Of a stretch of DNA of 64,000 nt, positions 1 to 8,602 are shown one piece after another; position 1 is the first letter of the stretch, and each line of letters begins with the position of its first letter. The translations under genes were made by a program, and so were the position numbers. The notes under the pieces are model-generated. The model worked only from the letters and a program-made list of their open reading frames with translations. It was not told the origin of the DNA and ran no database searches. This DNA is from Dyella lipolytica (GTDB lineage Bacteria > Pseudomonadota > Gammaproteobacteria > Xanthomonadales > Rhodanobacteraceae). The stretch is taken from contig NZ_BSNQ01000003.1 in NCBI RefSeq assembly GCF_030160075.1, positions 1,182,556-1,246,555 of the forward strand, in the 5' to 3' direction.

Positions 1-94
1 ACGGGTGACCGTTGGTGGCGCAAAATCGAAGTAGCGTCAGATTCCCATTGGGAAAGCGCGTTGTCGCTGAAGTAAATGCAGTAACCCGCGATCG

Positions 95-856
95 CTACGC
101 GCGTAACTTGTAACCGCTGCGGAAAATCCAGGCGACAGCCATCGCACACAACAGCAAAAATACCATCGTCATGCCCACACTTACGACAACGTTGACGTCG
201 GACTGGCCATAGAAGCTCCAGCGAAATCCACTGATGAGGTAAACCACGGGGTTGAACAGCGCGGCCTTTTGCCAAAACGGCGGAAGCATGCCAATGGAGT
301 AGAAAGCGCCACCGAGGAAGGTGAGCGGCGTGACGACCATGAGTGGAATCACCTGCAATTTCTGAAAGTCATCGGCCCACAGCCCGATGATGAAACCGAA
401 CAAACTGAATGTCACCGCAGTCAGCAACAGAAAGGCGATCATCCATATCGGGTGAATAATGTGGTAAGGCACGAAAAAGCGCGCGGTAAGCAAGATCAAC
501 GCGCCGAGCAGCACCGACTTGGTGGATGCCGCGCCGACATAACCGAGCACCGCCTCGAACGGTGAAACAGGTGCGGAAAGTAATTCGTAAATGGTGCCCG
601 ACCATTTGGGAAGGTAGATCCCGAACGATGCGTTGGAAATACTCTCGTTGAGAAGCGACAGCATAATCAGCCCAGGAATGATGAAGGCGCCATAGCTCGT
701 TCCTCCAATGTCACCCATACGCGAACCGATGGCGGCGCCAAATACGACGAAGTACAGCGATGTCGATAGCACAGGCGACACGATGCTCTGCGTTAGCGTA
801 CGAAACGTACGCGCCATTTCGAAACGATAAATGGCGTGAATGGCAGGAATGTTCAT
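95..856 (-). CDS. yadH: ABC-2 type exporter permease (YadH family)
   Basis: A 253-residue inner-membrane permease, the usual length for the YadH/ABC-2 family. About six hydrophobic segments are visible, and the family-typical stretch [12 protein letters not shown] (near residue 58) and [20 protein letters not shown] (near 180) match YadH as I remember it. It would form the membrane half of an ATP-driven exporter with the ATPase encoded just upstream; its ATG overlaps that gene's TGA by four bases (853-856), so the two are translationally coupled. The exported substrate is unknown for this family. Confident in family, not in substrate. Confidence 0.93.
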   Translation of the reverse strand: MNIPAIHAIYRFEMARTFRTLTQSIVSPVLSTSLYFVVFGAAIGSRMGDIGGTSYGAFIIPGLIMLSLLNESISNASFGIYLPKWSGTIYELLSAPVSPFEAVLGYVGAASTKSVLLGALILLTARFFVPYHIIHPIWMIAFLLLTAVTFSLFGFIIGLWADDFQKLQVIPLMVVTPLTFLGGAFYSIGMLPPFWQKAALFNPVVYLISGFRWSFYGQSDVNVVVSVGMTMVFLLLCAMAVAWIFRSGYKLRA

Positions 857-1800
857 GGCGTACCCCGCACCAGGTTTACAAAGATGTCCTCAAGCGAGCT
901 TTCCAGCGTGTGGAGATCCTTGAAATCCACGCCGCGGTCTCCCAGCTTGCGCAACAACACGGCTATACCGGTGTCCTCGCTCTTGACGTCAAACGTATAA
1001 AGAAGCGTTGCTCCGTCGTCGGCGAGCTCCAGTGCGTATTCGCCGAGCCCCTCAGGTAGCGTCTGCATAGGCGCTTGCAAGCTGATCGCCAGCTGCTTTT
1101 TACCCAGTTTGCGCATCAACACGTCTTTTTCTTCGACGAGGATAAGCTCGCCACGCGTGATCACTCCAACGCGATCGGCCATTTCCTCGGCTTCGTCGAT
1201 GTAATGCGTGGTGAGAATCACCGTCACGCCGGTGTCCCGCAAGGCACGCACCATGTTCCACATATCGTGCCGCAGTTCTACATCCACACCCGCAGTGGGC
1301 TCGTCCAGGAACAGGATGCTAGGCTCGTGTGCGAGCGCCTTGGCGATCAGCACGCGGCGTTTCATGCCTCCGGACAATGTCATGATCTTCGCGTCTTTTT
1401 TGTCCCAGAGCGACAAATCGCGAAGAACCTTTTCGATATGCTTATCGTTCCGCGAGCGTCCGAACAATCCCCGGCTGAACCGGACCGCCGCCCAGACCGT
1501 CTCAAAAGCATCGGTCGACAGCTCCTGGGGCACCAGACCGATCCTCATGCGCGTAGCGCGATAATCGCGCAACACATCGTGGCCATCCGCCGTTACCGTG
1601 CCATGGCTTGGTTTGACGATGCCGCAGATGATACTGATCAAAGTCGTCTTGCCCGCACCATTCGGGCCAAGTAGTGCAAAGATCTCGCCACGCCGGATAT
1701 CGAGATCGACCGACTTCAGTGCCTGGAAGCCGCCTTTGTAGGTCTTGCTGACGCCGCGCACGGAAATCGCGTGCGGCGTCGAAGTGGCCTGTTCGCTCAT
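853..1800 (-). CDS. yadG: ABC exporter ATP-binding protein (YadG family)
   Basis: Nucleotide-binding subunit that powers the YadH-type permease encoded immediately downstream. Visible motifs: Walker [12 protein letters not shown], signature [15 protein letters not shown], Walker [13 protein letters not shown] and a downstream switch histidine in [12 protein letters not shown]. The reading frame is open up to 1842, but the Met at 1800 (MSEQATST) fits the family N-terminus better, giving 315 residues. The C-terminal roughly 80 residues after the ABC domain are the regulatory extension common in the drug/DrrA-like subfamily. Two-gene operon with yadH. Confidence 0.93.
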   Translation of the reverse strand: MSEQATSTPHAISVRGVSKTYKGGFQALKSVDLDIRRGEIFALLGPNGAGKTTLISIICGIVKPSHGTVTADGHDVLRDYRATRMRIGLVPQELSTDAFETVWAAVRFSRGLFGRSRNDKHIEKVLRDLSLWDKKDAKIMTLSGGMKRRVLIAKALAHEPSILFLDEPTAGVDVELRHDMWNMVRALRDTGVTVILTTHYIDEAEEMADRVGVITRGELILVEEKDVLMRKLGKKQLAISLQAPMQTLPEGLGEYALELADDGATLLYTFDVKSEDTGIAVLLRKLGDRGVDFKDLHTLESSLEDIFVNLVRGTP

Positions 1801-1929
1801 AGCGTTCCTGGATTTCAATTCAATGTACTTCTTTGGAGTCAACGCTCGGAATCAGTGTTGCCTTCCTACTTCACCGAGGCCAAGGATTCAATAAGCGATT
1901 GTTCTTCTACCGTGCACCCGCCCCGACGT

Positions 1930-3888
1930 TTATTTGCGCGGAGCGATGATTTCGCTCAGGTAATCGGGCGTGCCTTCAACACGCACCAGGTGCGGGTATT
2001 GCAGGCCGCCGTGGTAGTCCACCGGTACCGTGCGGTAGCCGCCCTGGTATTTCAATAGCAGCTGGATCGGCGCGTTACTGTTCTTGGCCGCCGCGATCGC
2101 ACTCTTCAATACATCGTTCGAATAGGTCTGCCCGTTCACCGCAACCAGGCTGGCCCCGGTACTGACGCCAGCCTTGAATGCCGGCCCGTCCCAGCGTACG
2201 TCGTTGACCTGCCCCGCATCGTTCATTGTCAGACCGATCGACCAGGCGAAGTTGTACAGATGGCGAGACGATTGCGGCCGGCTGTTGTACTGCTTCTCGT
2301 ACGCGCTTTCCTGATCGGTGTAGACCAGCTTCCAGCCGGTCGCTGCGATACCGTTCTCCAGCGGCGGATCGAGCGTATCGACATGTGCGCGCAGGAAGCT
2401 CGCCCAGTCGTACTTGGCGACGCCGTTCAGGGCTGCCACTACGTCGTCAAAGGTGTAGGTCTTGGTGACGTAGCTGCCGTTGTCGACACCGAAGAAAGCG
2501 CGTGCAAAATCGTCCAGCGATTTTTGGTCATGCGTCAGGGTACGCAGCTTGGCGTCCATCTCCAGCCACATCATCTGGCCGCCGCTGTAGTAATCCTCGC
2601 TCATCTGCCAGCTGCGGTACGGCAGGCTGGAGCGGCGGGCAGCAGTCGCGTCGTTGGTGGTGTCTTCGAGCGTGCGCCACTGGAAGCCTTCACGATTGCG
2701 TTCGTAGTTGGCCGCCACCATGGCCAATGCGTCGCGGAACTGCTGCGGCGTCCACATGCCGGCGCGCGCCGTCAGCACGAAACCCCAGTATTGAGTCTGC
2801 CCCTCGTATACCCACAGCAGCGAGTCGCCCATCGGCACGTTGAAGTTGGGTGTCCACAGATCGGCCGGACGGCGGAACTTGCCGTTCCACGAATGCGTGT
2901 ACTCGTGAGCCAGCAAGTCGCGGTCAGGCGCAGCGTCGTTCCAGGCGGTGAAGTAGTCGGCGCCCAAACCGTTCTCGCTGGACTGGTGGTGCTCCGTGCC
3001 GTTGCCACCCAGCACGTCCGACAGCGAGAACAGGAAGTCGTAATGGTCGTAGTGGTGCGAGCCGAACAATGTCACGGCCTGCGTCACCAGCGCGCGATGC
3101 ACCTTGATCTGCTCGGGCGTCATTTCCAGGTACTTCGGCGCGTCGGCGACGATGTCCAGGTGCACCGACGTCTCGCCGCCTGGGTTGAGATCGACACGTT
3201 TGAAGTATTGACCCGCATAGATGGGCGAGTCGACCAAGTTGTTGAGCGTCACCGGCTTGAACGTGATGGTATCGCCCGATTGCGAGGCGGTCTCCAGCGC
3301 GGTGCCGAGCTGCCAGCCATGTGGCAGCGTCACGCTGGGCGCGAAGGTGATACCGCGCGAAAAATAGCCGGCCGGATACAACGCCACCTTGCTCCATTCC
3401 ATGTCCATCATGCGGTCGGTGATCTCGAATCCCTCGCCGTCGGTGCGGCCCGACATGTACTGGAATGTCGCATCGACCGTGGATACGTCTGCAGGCACGT
3501 CGACATGGAACGCGTACACGTTGTACTTGTCGCGTTTCCACATGAGCGGCTTGCCGTTGGCGCTGAGCTTGAGGCCGGCGAGCATGGCGATCGGGCCCGT
3601 CGGCGAGTGATCGCCGGGAATCCACTGCGGGTACAGCAGCGTCAGCGCGCCCGACTTCACCGGAATCGTTTCATGGACGCGGAAAATGCCCTGCGCCGTG
3701 TCGTTCGCATCGACATGAAGCGCCACCGTACCAACGTACGGCGTGTCCTGTGGCGGCGGCACATCGTCGGTGTACGCTTGCTGTGCACCGACAGTACCAG
3801 CCGCGAGTGCCATCGCTACGGCTAAAGCGAGACGCGAAAACGTACGATGCATGGCAAGCGGCGAACCAGCGGTGGGGATAAGAGACAT
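1930..3888 (-). CDS. Secreted M61 family metallopeptidase with PDZ domain
   Basis: Zinc aminopeptidase of the M61 (glycyl aminopeptidase) family, acting outside the cytoplasm. The zinc motif HEYTHSWN (HExxH) sits near residue 327, followed by the family's glutamate-containing WVYEGQTQYWG segment. A C-terminal PDZ-like part (about 520-620, GPAFKAGVSTGASLVAVNG) is present, as is usual. The start at 3888 is chosen because GGAG lies about nine bases upstream; it gives 652 residues with a signal peptide ending near AAGTVGAQQ. A later Met at 3852 would also leave a signal peptide. Monocistronic, between an ABC exporter and a MocR regulator. Confidence 0.92.
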   Translation of the reverse strand: MSLIPTAGSPLAMHRTFSRLALAVAMALAAGTVGAQQAYTDDVPPPQDTPYVGTVALHVDANDTAQGIFRVHETIPVKSGALTLLYPQWIPGDHSPTGPIAMLAGLKLSANGKPLMWKRDKYNVYAFHVDVPADVSTVDATFQYMSGRTDGEGFEITDRMMDMEWSKVALYPAGYFSRGITFAPSVTLPHGWQLGTALETASQSGDTITFKPVTLNNLVDSPIYAGQYFKRVDLNPGGETSVHLDIVADAPKYLEMTPEQIKVHRALVTQAVTLFGSHHYDHYDFLFSLSDVLGGNGTEHHQSSENGLGADYFTAWNDAAPDRDLLAHEYTHSWNGKFRRPADLWTPNFNVPMGDSLLWVYEGQTQYWGFVLTARAGMWTPQQFRDALAMVAANYERNREGFQWRTLEDTTNDATAARRSSLPYRSWQMSEDYYSGGQMMWLEMDAKLRTLTHDQKSLDDFARAFFGVDNGSYVTKTYTFDDVVAALNGVAKYDWASFLRAHVDTLDPPLENGIAATGWKLVYTDQESAYEKQYNSRPQSSRHLYNFAWSIGLTMNDAGQVNDVRWDGPAFKAGVSTGASLVAVNGQTYSNDVLKSAIAAAKNSNAPIQLLLKYQGGYRTVPVDYHGGLQYPHLVRVEGTPDYLSEIIAPRK

Positions 3889-3961
3889 GGGGACTCCGGC
3901 AAGCAAGTGGATAATCCCGCAACTTAACACCACAGGTACCGGGTAAGGCTAGAGGCAGCTC

Positions 3962-5437
3962 TTAAATGCACGCCGCGAGTCTGCGTACGCCCTCACGAAG
4001 CTCGTGCACATTCGCACCCGCGTAGCCAAGGATTACCCCACCCCGATGGGGCGGAGTTGCATAGCAAATGGACAAAGGTCGCGCTGATACACCTTTCTGA
4101 GCGGCCTTGATTGACACGGCCACGTCGTCAACGCCCGCTGGGAGCAACGCCACCAACTGCATGCCAGCTTCGGTGCCGATCACTTCAAGCCGGTCTCCCA
4201 GGTACTTTTGGATGGCTTCAAGCAATGCTGTCCGCCGCTCCAGGTACAACGCTCGCATTCGACGGATGTGACGCGCGAAGTGCCCCTCGCGAATGAAGTC
4301 GGTCAGCACGACTTGATACAGCATGGACGAAAACGTGTCGAAAGCATCGCGAACTGTAGCGAACGCGGGCACCAGATCTTTGGGAACTACCACATAGCCC
4401 ACTCGCAATGCGGGAAACATCACCTTGCTGAAGGTTCCTACGTAGATGACCCTATCGTCGGTATCCATACCTTGTAGCGAAGCCAGCGGGCGACCGCCGA
4501 ATCGGTACTCGCTGTCGTAGTCGTCTTCGATGATCCAGGCGCCGGTGTGTACGGCCCAATTCAGCAGTTGCATGCGTCGCGTTGCGCTCATGGTGGTGCC
4601 GAGCGGGAATTGGTGTGATGGGCTGATATATGCTGCCCGCGCACCGCTCGCCCGGAGGATGCCCTGCTCCACGTCAAGGCCTTCTTCGTCCACCGGAACC
4701 GCGACGACTTCTGCGCCGATCGTCTTCAATACCTGCCGCGCACCGGGATAGCCGGGGTCTTCCATCCACACGCGATCCCCCGCATCCAACAAAGCGTGCG
4801 CGCAGATTTGCAGGCCTTGTTGCGATCCCGTGGTGATAAGAATCTGCGACGCGTCGCAGCGCACAGCACGAACGGTGCCTAAGTATTCGGCGATGGCTTC
4901 CCGCAGCGGCAGATAGCCCATGGCACTGCCGTACACCATGTGATCGATCGGCGGCTTGCGCGAATGACGGTTGACGAGCTTTGACCAGGTGGTGATCGGG
5001 AAGTGATCGATGGCCGGCAGACCCACGCGAAATGCACCTTGATTGTTAGCCCAGGTCTGCGCTGGTGTGCGCAATCCCTCCACACGCTGGGCGATGCGGC
5101 GTGGCGCGCTCTCCTGTGATGGTGACGCATGCCGCTCGGTGATGCCGGTCGACTTCAATACGTCGCCCGGGATCGATCGCGCGACACAGGTGCCGGCACC
5201 CACAAAGGTTTCCAGATAGCCTTCGGCAAACAGCTGCTCGTATGCACTGAGCACCGGCACACGGGAGATCTTCAGTTCTATCGCAAGACTTCGGGTCGAT
5301 GGCACACGCTGTCCGGGACGCAGTTGCCCGTCGATGATCGCGTGCCGAAACCATTCGGATAACTGGTCGTACATCGGTGTGTCGCTTGCGGCATCGAGTG
5401 CGACCGGCGGCAGAAAACCAGCAGGGATACGTTTCAT
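3962..5437 (-). CDS. MocR/PdxR-type regulator (GntR winged helix fused to aminotransferase fold)
   Basis: Transcription factor of the MocR subgroup of GntR proteins. The N-terminal winged helix (about residues 10-80, MYDQLSEWFRHAIIDGQL) is followed by a fold-type I PLP domain to the end; the PLP-lysine context YVGTFSKVMFP is intact near residue 310, as is EDDYDSEYRFGG. Length 491 is normal. I chose the Met at 5437 and not the one at 5470, because the earlier start would place one arm of the putative operator inside the coding region. Targets could be its own gene and the divergent exported-protein cluster at 5551. Some members control PLP synthesis (PdxR), others GABA or taurine use; no pdx or gab gene is nearby, so the ligand is open. 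Confidence 0.9.
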   Translation of the reverse strand: MKRIPAGFLPPVALDAASDTPMYDQLSEWFRHAIIDGQLRPGQRVPSTRSLAIELKISRVPVLSAYEQLFAEGYLETFVGAGTCVARSIPGDVLKSTGITERHASPSQESAPRRIAQRVEGLRTPAQTWANNQGAFRVGLPAIDHFPITTWSKLVNRHSRKPPIDHMVYGSAMGYLPLREAIAEYLGTVRAVRCDASQILITTGSQQGLQICAHALLDAGDRVWMEDPGYPGARQVLKTIGAEVVAVPVDEEGLDVEQGILRASGARAAYISPSHQFPLGTTMSATRRMQLLNWAVHTGAWIIEDDYDSEYRFGGRPLASLQGMDTDDRVIYVGTFSKVMFPALRVGYVVVPKDLVPAFATVRDAFDTFSSMLYQVVLTDFIREGHFARHIRRMRALYLERRTALLEAIQKYLGDRLEVIGTEAGMQLVALLPAGVDDVAVSIKAAQKGVSARPLSICYATPPHRGGVILGYAGANVHELREGVRRLAACI

Positions 5438-5450
5438 ACCGGGTGGCCTG

Positions 5451-5500
5451 AAGTGGTTATATCCAATCATACATAAGTGGTTATTTCAGTGAACCACTAA
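5451..5500. promoter_or_regulatory. Candidate MocR operator: two direct AAGTGGTTAT repeats plus an inverted half-site
   Basis: In the gap between the MocR gene and the divergent gene at 5551, AAGTGGTTAT occurs at 5451-5460 and again, identically, at 5475-5484 (24 bp apart, about two helical turns), and an inverted GAACCACTAA lies at 5491-5500. Direct repeats of this kind are the known operator style of MocR proteins, and an AAGTGGW core is, as I recall, part of published PdxR boxes. The placement suggests autoregulation and control of the divergent operon. Confidence 0.6.
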
Positions 5501-5550
5501 CTGACTTAATTTCTGCCCCAAGCGACCCGTCGGTCGCGGGAGATTGAGCC

Positions 5551-6132
5551 ATGACAACGTTCAAAAACGCCTTGTTTTACTGTGCTTTCTTTGCCACGGG
5601 GCTGATGGGCTGCCCCGCCCTGACCCTCGCCCAGACGGCCACGAGCGCGCCCTCGACATACCGGGATGGTGCGCACGACTTCGACTTCAACATCGGCACC
5701 TGGAGGACGCACATCAGAACCCTCCAGCACCCGCCTACCGGCTCCGCCACCTGGGAAGAGATGACCGGCACAGTCACGGTCCGAAAGATCTGGGGCGGCA
5801 AGGCTTCAATGGAAGAAATCGAAGCCGACGGCAAGAGCGGCCACTTCGAAGGCATGACGCTGTTTCTCTACAACCCGCAGTCGCATCAGTGGACTCAGTC
5901 CTACGCCGGCAGCGACAGCGGCACCATCGAGGAATCCTCAGTCGGTGAATTCAAGGATGGACGCGGCGAACTGATCTCGCAGGAGCCGTATAACGGTCGA
6001 ACCGTGCTTGTGCGTAGCGTGTGGTCGGACATCCAGCCAAACTCGCATCGCTTCGAGCAATCGTTCTCCGAAGACCACGGCAAAACGTGGCAGCCGAACT
6101 TCGTGGCCAATCTGACACGGATCAGCCAATGA
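5551..6132 (+). CDS. Exported protein of unknown function, DUF1579-like (paralogue of the protein at 7155)
   Basis: 193 residues with a signal peptide cleaved near LTLAQ (about residue 28). The mature part begins with HDFDFNIGTWRTHI, reminiscent of the HDFDFxxGxW opening of DUF1579 and related lipocalin-like beta-barrels, and continues with alternating short strands (SVGEFKDGRGELISQEPYNGR). It is clearly a paralogue of the protein at 7155-7751, sharing GEFKxGRGEfI, YNGRtvLV, VWSDIxPNS and DGGKTW-like segments. GGGAGA upstream supports the ATG. First gene of a four-gene exported cluster; its stop overlaps the next start. Function not known. Confidence 0.8.
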   Translation: MTTFKNALFYCAFFATGLMGCPALTLAQTATSAPSTYRDGAHDFDFNIGTWRTHIRTLQHPPTGSATWEEMTGTVTVRKIWGGKASMEEIEADGKSGHFEGMTLFLYNPQSHQWTQSYAGSDSGTIEESSVGEFKDGRGELISQEPYNGRTVLVRSVWSDIQPNSHRFEQSFSEDHGKTWQPNFVANLTRISQ

Positions 6133-7133
6133 ACAAGGGGCGGCATGCATGGATAAGTCTTGTGCTCGGTGCATGGTGTTGCGGCGCATGGTCTCCGCAC
6201 GCTATCGCACAAACAGCGACATCATCGACAGATCCATCCACGCCGCCTTCCGTCACCAATCAATCGATGAGCGATGCATGGTGGACCGGCCCGATGCTGG
6301 CCAATTCCGCCGCAACGCTGCCGCCCGGCCACTTCCTGTTCGAGCCGTATCTCTACGACATTCGCTCGCCGGGCGCGGACAGTTTCGGATCGCGCACGTA
6401 CATTCTTTACGGATTGGTCAATCGACTTTCGATCGGCGTGATTCCGGTATTCGGATACAACCACGTCAACAATGGCCGCAGCAGCTCAAGTATTGGTTTT
6501 GGCGACTTCACGCTACAGGCGCAGTATCGGTTGACGGAATTTCATCCAGGCAGCTGGATTCCAACCACGGCCATCCAGTTGCAGGAGACGCTTCCGACCG
6601 GCCGTTACGATCAGTTAGGTGATCGTCCCAGCGATGGCCTGGGTGCCGGTGCGTACTCCACCACAATCGCGTTGAATACGCAGACGTATTTCTGGCTGGC
6701 GAATGGTCGCATTCTGCGTACACGTTTCGACCTATCCGGATCGTTCTCACGCGCGGCCAATGTCGAAGGCGTGAGTGTTTACGGCACCAACGCGGGATTT
6801 CGCGGCACGGTCAAGCCGGGCACCTCTTTCTATGCAGATTTGGCATTCGAATACAGCATGACGCAACGCTGGGTGCTGGCGTTGGATATGACCTATAGCT
6901 ACAACAGCAATACGCGCGTCAACGGCGTGAATGTGCAGGAAATAAATGGTCTCCCCTACGCACAAAACGTGACGCTCAACTCAGGGCCCAGCGAAGCGTA
7001 CGGCGTCGCTCCCGCCATCGAATACAACTGGACGTCCAACATCGGCGTGCTGCTGGGCACGCGTATCATCTTCGGCGGTCACAACACCGTTGGAACGGTG
7101 ACGCCCGCTATCGCACTCAACGTCGTTTACTGA
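6129..7133 (+). CDS. Outer-membrane channel-like protein (phenol-degradation MetA / transporter family)
   Basis: 334 residues starting at the ATG that overlaps the previous stop (ATGA, 6129-6132), so coupled. A signal peptide ends near PHAIAQ. The rest is an amphipathic beta-strand repeat with many aromatic strand ends (FLFEPYLYDIR, TYFWLANGRI, WVLALDMTYSYNSN) and ends in aromatic Tyr, as outer-membrane barrels do. The pattern FEPYLY...GFGDFTLQAQYRL...GLGAGAYS matches the Phenol_MetA_deg/putative-transporter family. Probably a small-molecule pore or barrel of unknown substrate serving the same process as its two flanking paralogous exported proteins. Confidence 0.72.
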   Translation: MNKGRHAWISLVLGAWCCGAWSPHAIAQTATSSTDPSTPPSVTNQSMSDAWWTGPMLANSAATLPPGHFLFEPYLYDIRSPGADSFGSRTYILYGLVNRLSIGVIPVFGYNHVNNGRSSSSIGFGDFTLQAQYRLTEFHPGSWIPTTAIQLQETLPTGRYDQLGDRPSDGLGAGAYSTTIALNTQTYFWLANGRILRTRFDLSGSFSRAANVEGVSVYGTNAGFRGTVKPGTSFYADLAFEYSMTQRWVLALDMTYSYNSNTRVNGVNVQEINGLPYAQNVTLNSGPSEAYGVAPAIEYNWTSNIGVLLGTRIIFGGHNTVGTVTPAIALNVVY

Positions 7134-7154
7134 GCGTGCAAAACGGAGTCATTC

Positions 7155-7751
7155 ATGAAAGCGTCGCAACAGTTGCGGGCCGCGGTCTTTACCTTTGTTT
7201 TGGTCGCGTGCATGGCACCGCTCAAGGGTTACACCCAACTGGCCTCGCCCGCGCCGGCAGCGCACGACGGGCAGCATGATTTCGATTTCAATATCGGCGC
7301 CTGGAAAACGCACATCTCGCGCTTGATGAACCCGCTATCGGGTTCGAAAACCTGGGTGCAATACGATGGCACCCATGTCGTGCGCAAAGCATGGGATGGC
7401 CGCGCCAACATCGGGGTATTGGAAATCGATGGCCCCAGCGGTCATATCGAGGCGCTGTCGTTGCGACTCTACAACCCGACAACGCACCAGTGGAGTCTCA
7501 ACTTTGCGCGTAGCACCGGCGGAACCCTTGGCGTGCCGATGTATGGCGAGTTCAAGAACGGGCGCGGCGAATTTATCGACCAGGAGACATACAACGGCCG
7601 CACGATTCTGGTAAAAAACGTCTGGTCGGACATCACGCCGAACTCTTGCCGTTCTGAGTGGTCGTTTTCTGATGATGGCGGCAAAACCTGGGAAGTGAAC
7701 TGGATTGCCGTCGATACGCGCATCCCCGATGACGTCGACAAGACACTCTGA
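7155..7751 (+). CDS. Exported protein of unknown function, DUF1579-like (paralogue of the protein at 5551)
   Basis: 198 residues with a signal peptide ending near KGYTQL. The mature domain starts HDFDFNIGAWKTHI and follows the 5551 protein over its full length (VRKAWDGRANI, LRLYNPTTHQW, YNGRTILVKNVWSDITPNS, DDGGKTWEVNW), so one arose by duplication around the barrel gene. GGAG-like sequence (ACGGAGTC) precedes the ATG. Probably a periplasmic ligand-binding or enzymatic small barrel; no catalytic motif is recognisable to me. Confidence 0.8.
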   Translation: MKASQQLRAAVFTFVLVACMAPLKGYTQLASPAPAAHDGQHDFDFNIGAWKTHISRLMNPLSGSKTWVQYDGTHVVRKAWDGRANIGVLEIDGPSGHIEALSLRLYNPTTHQWSLNFARSTGGTLGVPMYGEFKNGRGEFIDQETYNGRTILVKNVWSDITPNSCRSEWSFSDDGGKTWEVNWIAVDTRIPDDVDKTL

Positions 7752-7777
7752 AGCCACCTGCTACACGGAGACCCATC

Positions 7778-8548
7778 ATGAAACTCCACGGTTTGTTCGC
7801 GGCTGCCGCCACGCTTGTCATATTTGCAGCTTTACCGGCAAAGCCGGTGCAAGCCGTTCCTTCATTTGTGGCGCTGGCGGTGGCGAACCCGGCACGGCCG
7901 GCGGAAGACCGGGCGCAAGATGTAAACCGCAAGCCCATTCAAGTACTGGGCTATATAAACATCGGGGCTGGCGACAAGGTCGTGGACCTGATGCCGGGCA
8001 ACGGTTATTACACGCGTCTCTTCAGCAAGTTGGTCGGTCCGCACGGCACGGTGTATGCACTTCAGCCGACGGAAATGGATAAGGTCGCGCCGCAACGCCT
8101 GAAGAGCCTGCGCAGCCTTACAAGCGCGGCCGCCTTTCCGAACGTGACCGTGCTGCCGCTGCAACCGATAGCGGCGCTTTCGTTACCGCAGGGCTTGGAT
8201 ATGGTGTGGACATCGCAGAACTACCACGATCTGCACGACCCGTTCATGGGATCGCCCGACGTGGCGCGCATCAACAAGGCGATTTACGACGCCTTGAAAC
8301 CGGGCGGCCTCTATATCGTGCTGGATCACGCTGCAGCAGCGGGCACCGGTGTTTCCAAAACCAACGATCTGCACCGGATCGATCCTGCTGCTGTGAAAGC
8401 GGAAGTGACCGCGGCCGGGTTTCAGTTTGTCAGCGAGAGCGATGTTTTGCGCAATCCCGCGGACGATCACACGCTCGCTATTTTCAATCCAGCGATCAAA
8501 GGCAAGACGGATAAATTCATCTACACGTTCCGTAAGCCTGTGCAATAA
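7778..8548 (+). CDS. Exported class I SAM-dependent methyltransferase-fold protein
   Basis: 256 residues. The N-terminus MKLHGLFAAAATLVIFAALP is a clear signal peptide, cleaved near VQAV. It is followed by a Rossmann methyltransferase fold: motif I VVDLMPGNGYYTRLFS (about residue 67), GTVYALQP, MVWTSQNYHDLHD and LKPGGLYIVLDHAAA. The combination is odd because SAM is cytoplasmic, yet this subfamily with a leader is recurrent in proteobacteria. It closes the cluster that starts at 5551 (gap of 26 bases, GGAG RBS). It may bind another ligand or act before export. Reaction unknown. Confidence 0.82.
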   Translation: MKLHGLFAAAATLVIFAALPAKPVQAVPSFVALAVANPARPAEDRAQDVNRKPIQVLGYINIGAGDKVVDLMPGNGYYTRLFSKLVGPHGTVYALQPTEMDKVAPQRLKSLRSLTSAAAFPNVTVLPLQPIAALSLPQGLDMVWTSQNYHDLHDPFMGSPDVARINKAIYDALKPGGLYIVLDHAAAAGTGVSKTNDLHRIDPAAVKAEVTAAGFQFVSESDVLRNPADDHTLAIFNPAIKGKTDKFIYTFRKPVQ

Positions 8549-8551
8549 AGC

Positions 8552-8602
8552 CTATCTCCCTGCGGGCACGTGGGTAGGCGCCATAGACGGCGCCGGCTTT
8601 AT
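8552..8602. repeat. Interspersed repeat copy (CTCCCT..GGGCACG..GGCGCC hairpin)
   Basis: Intergenic element containing GGCGCC-atagac-GGCGCC followed by GGCTTTAT. It aligns well with 34366-34418 (CTCCCTTTGGGCACG, then GGGGCCATGGATGGCCCC GGTTTT), sharing CTCCCT, GGGCACG and the paired-arm plus GGYTTT layout. It lies between convergent genes and may serve as a terminator. Seen directly as two related copies in this window; a larger genome-wide family is inferred. Confidence 0.55.

Noticed and set aside
2260-3825. Long open frame of 521 codons on the plus strand opposite the M61 peptidase
   Set aside because: Antisense shadow in GC-rich DNA: Arg/His/Val-rich, no domain, no ribosome site, while the minus strand encodes a complete peptidase with HExxH.
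5438-5470. Upstream in-frame start for the MocR regulator at 5470
   Set aside because: It would place one operator repeat in the coding region and lacks a ribosome site; the family N-terminus fits the later Met.
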